Assembly: GCA_018065365.1 (NCBI GenBank)
Contig: JAGHTH010000079.1
Span: 1-8,525 of the forward strand
Reading direction: 5' to 3'
DNA from: Candidatus Coliplasma caballi
Lineage (GTDB): Bacteria > Bacillota > Clostridia > Oscillospirales > CAG-382
Length of the DNA stretch: 8,525 nucleotides
The notes beneath the pieces were generated by a model. It was given only the letters and a program-made list of their open reading frames with translations, did no database searches and was not told the DNA's origin. Position 1 is the first letter of the stretch, and each line of letters starts with the position of its first letter. This document shows positions 4,621 through 8,525 of the stretch, in pieces. A program made the position numbers and the translations under genes.

Positions 4621-5715
4621 ATGAAATTAGGCATCGTAGGTCTTCCCAACGTTGGGAAAAGCACGCTGTTCAACGCCCTGACCAAAGCAGGCGCAGAAAG
4701 CGCAAATTATCCGTTCTGCACCATTGATCCCAACGTGGGAGTGGTCGCCGTTCCCGACGAACGTCTGGACAAACTCGCGGAAATGTATCATCCGAAAAAA
4801 CTGACTCCCGCCGTGATCGAATTCGTGGACATCGCGGGATTGGTCAAGGGCGCTTCGCAGGGCGAAGGGCTCGGCAATAAATTCCTTTCGCACATCCGTG
4901 AAGTCGATGCGATCGTTCACGTCGTACGCTGTTTCGGCGGCACCGAGGTCATTCACGTTGAGAACAGCGTGGACCCCGCGCGCGACGTGGATACGATCAA
5001 CACCGAACTGATCCTTTCCGATATGGAAATTCTCGAACGCCGGATCGACCGTGTGAAGAAACTCGGCAAAGGCGACAAAAGCGCGCTGGCGGAACTTCCC
5101 GCTCTGGAGCGCATCGAGGAAGCACTGAACAACGGCAAGTCCGCGCGCACCGTGGAACTTTCCGACGACGAGCGCGCCATGCTTTCCGACCTGCCGCTTC
5201 TGTCCTGGAAGCCCGTGATCTACTGCGCGAACGTTTCGGAAGCGGATCTCGCAAAGCCCGAGGACGAAAACCCCTACTACGTCGCGCTGAAAAACGCGGT
5301 CAGCGGCGAGGGCGCGGAGATCATTTCGGTCTGCGCCGGCATCGAGGCGGAACTTTCCGAACTCGACGAAGACGAACAGCAGGCGTTCTTGGAAGACCTC
5401 GGCGTTACGGAATCGGGGCTCAACAAGCTCATCAAGGCGTCCTATCGCCTGCTCGGTTACATCAGTTTCTTAACCGCCGGAGAGCCGGAGGTACGCGCCT
5501 GGACGATCGTCAAGGGTACCAAAGCACCACAGGCGGCCGGCAAGATCCATTCCGACTTTGAGCGCGGCTTCATCCGTGCGGAAGTCGTTCCGTACGCGAC
5601 GTTAATGGAAAAAGGAAATTATACCGCCTGCAAGGAAGCGGGACTCGTTCGCTCCGAGGGCAAGGAATACGTTATGCAGGACGGCGATATCGTTCTGTTC
5701 CGTTTCAACGTCTGA
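4621..5715 (+). CDS. ychF: Redox/ribosome-associated ATPase YchF (OLA1 family)
   Basis: YchF is a universally conserved Obg-class P-loop protein that prefers ATP over GTP, binds ribosomes and affects stress and redox responses; cytoplasmic. At 364 residues it matches the family length. Motifs are the P-loop GLPNVGKST (7-15), the G3 motif DIAGL (70-74), and NVSE (204-207) in place of the GTP-selecting NKxD, which is the YchF hallmark. A helical coiled-coil insertion lies about 130-195 and a TGS domain occupies the C-terminus (about 280-364, with the family-type GFIRAEVV at 316-323). The ATG at 4621 is chosen because AGAGGA (4608-4613) sits 7 nt upstream and the P-loop must be near the N-terminus; the frame stays open further upstream but across the promoter. 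It is first in an operon, 24 nt before the GHL10 gene with no terminator between. Very confident call. Confidence 0.98.
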   Translation: MKLGIVGLPNVGKSTLFNALTKAGAESANYPFCTIDPNVGVVAVPDERLDKLAEMYHPKKLTPAVIEFVDIAGLVKGASQGEGLGNKFLSHIREVDAIVHVVRCFGGTEVIHVENSVDPARDVDTINTELILSDMEILERRIDRVKKLGKGDKSALAELPALERIEEALNNGKSARTVELSDDERAMLSDLPLLSWKPVIYCANVSEADLAKPEDENPYYVALKNAVSGEGAEIISVCAGIEAELSELDEDEQQAFLEDLGVTESGLNKLIKASYRLLGYISFLTAGEPEVRAWTIVKGTKAPQAAGKIHSDFERGFIRAEVVPYATLMEKGNYTACKEAGLVRSEGKEYVMQDGDIVLFRFNV

Positions 5716-5739
5716 CCGAAAGAAAGGAATTCCAACATC

Positions 5740-8298
5740 ATGAAACGTTCGCTCCGCTTTCTCTCCGTGATTCTCTGCGCCTGCGCGCTGCTGGGTTGCA
5801 TCCCGTTTTCCGTTTCGGCAAAAGAGATCAAGGTCAAATTCAACGGCATCAACACCGCGCGCGGCTCCGGACAGCTGATCGTCTATACGTCCGATTACGG
5901 CGAACGCACCAACACGAACGAATGGGGTGCCGAGGCAGTCGTCGGCGCAGATCATAAGGTTACGGCGGTCGGCGCAAACAACAACGCGATCCCCGCGGGC
6001 GGGTTCGTCCTGTCCGGACATGATTCCGACGAAGGCGCAAAAATGAAAACGTGGGTCAAGACCAACGTCGCCGTCGGCGATTACGTTTACTACAACGATC
6101 GCAACATGGAGATTACCGTTTCGGACGTGCCGCTCAACTTGGACGACAAGGTGTTCTACGAACTGACGGTCGATTTCACGAATATGAACGGTACCCGTTA
6201 CGAAAACAACCTCATTATCTATAACAACAAGGGCTCCAACACCAATACCAACGAATACGGCTACGAAGTGGTCGTAACCTCCGGCATCGTAACGTTCGTG
6301 GGCGGCAACAACAGCAAGATCCCTGCCGCGTCCGGATCGTTCGTCGTTTCCGGACACGGAACGGCTGCCGATTGGCTGCGCACCAACGTCATTCTCGGCA
6401 TGGGCTGCTCGTTCGACGTTTCAAAAAAGAAAGTAACGTTCGTTTTCGACGCGGAGAGCATGGTCAAGGGGCTTTCCCTCACGATCGAGCAGGCAAAAAA
6501 GAGCTGCGAAGAAGCGAAAAAGCTCTACCGCTACATCGATTACGACGCGTTCGACAAGGCGATGAAGGACGCCGAAAAGAAACTTTCCGACGCCGAAAAG
6601 GCGTACAAGAAAAACAAAAACGAAGCGGAGTTCGCTTCCGCCTGCGACGAGATCAACGCGATTCTCACCGCGAACAAGGTAACCGAAAGCTACACCGTGC
6701 AGTACCGCGGCGCGTGGCTCCGTCCGTCGCAGAAATCTGCTTCGGAAGTGGACGCGTTCGTGCAGAAGCTGTACGAGCAGGGCATCAACACGGTCTGCGT
6801 GGAAGGCATTTTCGATTGCTCGGTCATCTTTACGGTGCCGGAAGATTCGCTGATCCCGCACAACCCGGCGTTCAATTACGACGTGCTGCAGGCATATATC
6901 GATGCCTGCCACAAGCGCGGTATGGAGTGTCATCTCTGGATGGCGATCTATCACGTCGCGAACTTCGGCAACAAGAACTATAACATTTCACTTGCCAAGA
7001 AAAAGCCCGACTGGCTCGCAAAAGACGAAACGGGCAATCCCGACAACGAAAACCGTTTCTGCATGATCGATCCCGCCAACGAAGAAGCGCGGGCATATCA
7101 GGTTTCGTTCTACAAGCATATCATCAAAAACTACGACATCGACTGCTTTGAACTCGACTACATCCGCTACGCCGTGCGTACCGACCACGACTACGGTTAC
7201 ACCGACGCGGCGATCAAGGGCTTCCAGAAAGCGTACAACACGACCGCCGTTCCGACCTTTGACGTTACCGCGTCCTATTGGGTGGATTGGTGTCAGTTCC
7301 GCAAGGACAGCATTTCGAAATTAGTCAAAGAGGTCCGCGAAATGATCAACGCGGTCAATCCCGACGTGATCTTGGCGGCAGACGTCGTTGCGGATCCGAG
7401 CCAGGCGGGAATCTATAACTATCAGGACTATCTGCGCTGGGAGAAAGAGGGCTGGCTGGACGTTCTGCACCCGATGGCGTACGGCGACGGGTTCGACGAG
7501 GCGATCAAGGAACAGATCGCTTCGGGCGGCGACAAGTGCGGCGTTGCGGTCGGTCTGGGCGTCTTTATGGACGAACTCGACGCGGCGGCAATGGTCAGAC
7601 AGGCGTGCCGCGACAACGATCTTTCCGCAATGGGCGAAATTTATTTCGAAGCGTCCGCATACCTCGCGGACAAAGCGGGTGCGGCGCTGCTCCAGAACGC
7701 GTACAAGAACGCGGCGATCCCGCCGTTCCTCGATCGCGACGCGTCGATCAAGGCGTCGCTCGCGTATATGAACGACCACATCAAAGACGTGATTCTCCCG
7801 CTCGGCGGAATGACCGAAGCGGAAGCAAACGCCGTGATCGCGGCTTCCGAAGCGGCTGCGGAATCGGTTGCGGACGCGAAGATCGCTCCCGAAAAGCTCA
7901 GCGCTCTGCACGAAGCGATCTCCGCCGTGAAAAAGACGCTTGCCAAGCGTGCGCTCAACGCCGACCTGTACCGCGCGGAACAGATTTCCTGCATTACCTA
8001 CAAAGTAACAAAATCGGAACTCGGGAAAGAGTTGACCAAGCCCGAGCCCACCGAAACGAGCGAAGAAAGTACCGACGTGCCTGTGGAAGAAAGCACGGCG
8101 ACGGAAAGCAAAGAAGAGAGCGTTCCCGCTTCCGAAAGCCAAACCGAAAGCAAAGCGGAAAGTGAAGCCGAAACAAGCGGCGAAGAAAAAGAAGAAAAGA
8201 ACTTTCCGTGGATGTGGATCGGCTTCGGCGCATTTGCCGTAGTTGCCGTTTGCGGCGCGATCGTTCTGATTCTGAACCGTAAGAAACGCAAAAAATGA
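5740..8298 (+). CDS. GHL10-family glycosyl-hydrolase-like surface protein with twin N-terminal repeats and C-terminal membrane anchor
   Basis: An 852-residue extracytoplasmic protein. Order of parts: signal peptide (1-27, likely cut after SVSA); two related beta-type modules (about 31-133 and 142-237); a charged helical segment (about 245-313); the GHL10/DUF187 barrel (about 320-660) with YRGAWLRPS (322-330), FELDYIRY (470-477), AADVV (546-550) and DVLHPMAYGDG (574-584); a second helical region (about 670-765); a Ser/Thr/Glu-rich spacer (about 766-820); one membrane helix (about 822-845); and a basic tail NRKKRKK. It should face outward, tethered at its C-terminus. Asp473 and Glu471 are candidate catalytic acids by position (inference). 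E. coli DigH (YddW), of this family, cleaves denuded peptidoglycan glycans, but the substrate here is unknown. An LLGC sequence ending at Cys20 could be a weak lipobox. RBS AAAGGAA (5723-5729) lies 10 nt before the ATG. It follows ychF closely and overlaps the next gene by 4 bp. Confidence 0.9.
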   Translation: MKRSLRFLSVILCACALLGCIPFSVSAKEIKVKFNGINTARGSGQLIVYTSDYGERTNTNEWGAEAVVGADHKVTAVGANNNAIPAGGFVLSGHDSDEGAKMKTWVKTNVAVGDYVYYNDRNMEITVSDVPLNLDDKVFYELTVDFTNMNGTRYENNLIIYNNKGSNTNTNEYGYEVVVTSGIVTFVGGNNSKIPAASGSFVVSGHGTAADWLRTNVILGMGCSFDVSKKKVTFVFDAESMVKGLSLTIEQAKKSCEEAKKLYRYIDYDAFDKAMKDAEKKLSDAEKAYKKNKNEAEFASACDEINAILTANKVTESYTVQYRGAWLRPSQKSASEVDAFVQKLYEQGINTVCVEGIFDCSVIFTVPEDSLIPHNPAFNYDVLQAYIDACHKRGMECHLWMAIYHVANFGNKNYNISLAKKKPDWLAKDETGNPDNENRFCMIDPANEEARAYQVSFYKHIIKNYDIDCFELDYIRYAVRTDHDYGYTDAAIKGFQKAYNTTAVPTFDVTASYWVDWCQFRKDSISKLVKEVREMINAVNPDVILAADVVADPSQAGIYNYQDYLRWEKEGWLDVLHPMAYGDGFDEAIKEQIASGGDKCGVAVGLGVFMDELDAAAMVRQACRDNDLSAMGEIYFEASAYLADKAGAALLQNAYKNAAIPPFLDRDASIKASLAYMNDHIKDVILPLGGMTEAEANAVIAASEAAAESVADAKIAPEKLSALHEAISAVKKTLAKRALNADLYRAEQISCITYKVTKSELGKELTKPEPTETSEESTDVPVEESTATESKEESVPASESQTESKAESEAETSGEEKEEKNFPWMWIGFGAFAVVAVCGAIVLILNRKKRKK
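5830..6138 (+). repeat. First copy of the N-terminal module in the GHL10 protein
   Basis: Residues about 31-133. It shares with the second copy the blocks L-I-x-Y, TNE[WY]G-x-E-x-VV, VT-x-VG-x-NN-x-x-IP, G-x-FV-x-SGH and W-x-x-TNV-x-x-G in the same order. This copy has a longer loop after SGH (DSDEGAKMKT). Confidence 0.75.
6163..6450 (+). repeat. Second copy of the N-terminal module in the GHL10 protein
   Basis: Residues about 142-237. It carries the same ordered blocks as the first copy, with NTNEYGYEVVV, VTFVGGNNSKIP, FVVSGHG and WLRTNV. The SGHG turn recalls a motif of phosphodiester-glycosidase-type (NAGPA-like) domains, but I cannot assign a named fold. Confidence 0.75.
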
Positions 8299-8525
8299 AA
8301 AACAAACTGATGCGCCCTGATCCGAAGTTCGTCATTTATAAGGTCGGGAGTCAAAAGATCAAAAAAGTCGTGCGAATGGCGTTCCTGTCCGACCTCCACG
8401 CCGAGAATTACGGCGAGAATCAGAAGCAGCTGCTTTCGATGGTGGACGCGTTGATGCCGCATATCGTTCTGTTGGGCGGCGATTGCTACGACGAGCGACT
8501 CGGCTGGGAAAAGCCCGAGGAAACC
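8295..8525 (+). CDS. Calcineurin-like metallophosphoesterase (partial, 5' end only)
   Basis: The first 77 codons of a protein that continues past the right edge. After a basic N-terminus it shows FLSDLHAENYG (30-40), where Asp33 and His35 fit the D-x-H metal motif of calcineurin-like phosphoesterases. IVLLGGDCYD (57-66) fits the following GD motif, with Asp63 as a metal ligand. The rest of the active site (GNH, GHxH) lies outside the window, so substrate class cannot be judged. No signal peptide or membrane helix is visible in the part seen. Its ATG overlaps the stop of the GHL10 gene as ATGA. There is no clear ribosome binding site upstream (A-rich only), so translation probably depends on coupling; an in-frame ATG five codons later is an alternative. 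It is the third visible gene of the ychF operon. Confidence 0.88.
   Translation, partial: MKNKLMRPDPKFVIYKVGSQKIKKVVRMAFLSDLHAENYGENQKQLLSMVDALMPHIVLLGGDCYDERLGWEKPEET

Noticed and set aside
5785..5799. Lipobox (LLGC, Cys20) in the GHL10 signal peptide
   Set aside because: Leucine at -2 is unusual, and a good type I site (SVSA before KE) follows with a C-terminal membrane anchor already present; kept only as an alternative.
1..8525. CRISPR array, insertion sequence, tRNA, rRNA or phage cassette
   Set aside because: No spaced identical repeats, terminal inverted repeats with transposase, tRNA cloverleaf, rRNA block or run of phage genes was seen.

Overview
The window looks like chromosomal DNA of a Gram-positive, Clostridia-type Firmicute, probably an uncultured gut or rumen lineage. 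Reasons: G+C-rich genes with short AT-rich intergenic gaps, strong AAGGAG-type ribosome binding sites, sigma-A promoters with TGG-extended -10 boxes, rho-independent terminators, a dockerin-type calcium-binding repeat pair, and a large surface protein of family GHL10. This placement is an inference from style and gene content. No marker gene for taxonomy is present.

Layout. (1) Positions 1-583, minus strand: the N-terminal two thirds of a PgeF/YfiH (laccase-domain) protein that runs off the left edge. (2) Positions 584-749: a divergent promoter region. (3) Positions 750-2695, plus strand: a two-gene operon of aspartate kinase (lysC) and a YigZ/IMPACT-family protein, joined by a GTGA stop/start overlap. 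(4) Positions 2696-2846: a compact regulatory stretch with five 11-bp units of alternating A and T tracts, then a promoter whose predicted start point lies inside a terminator hairpin. (5) Positions 2847-3641, plus strand: an N-acetylmuramoyl-L-alanine amidase with a C-terminal dockerin-like domain and no signal peptide. (6) A strong hairpin terminator shared with the convergent gene. (7) Positions 3708-4397, minus strand: an OmpR/PhoB-type response regulator without a neighbouring kinase. (8) Positions 4398-4620: a second divergent promoter region. (9) Positions 4621 to the right edge, plus strand: an operon of ychF, a membrane-anchored GHL10 glycosidase-like protein and the start of a metallophosphoesterase.

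How the genes may fit together. lysC is the entry step of lysine, diaminopimelate, threonine and methionine synthesis. YchF and YigZ are conserved translation- or stress-linked proteins. PgeF, the amidase and the GHL10 protein can all be tied to peptidoglycan by family, so a loose cell-wall theme runs through the region, but the sequence does not prove a shared pathway. Promoters are unusually easy to read here: five were found, all with a 17-bp spacer, and two (lysC and ychF) are nearly the same in their key blocks.

I found no mobile element, CRISPR array, tRNA, rRNA or defence system. The most unusual parts are the promoter/terminator overlap with its phased A/T tracts, the leaderless dockerin-amidase, and the duplicated N-terminal module of the GHL10 protein.
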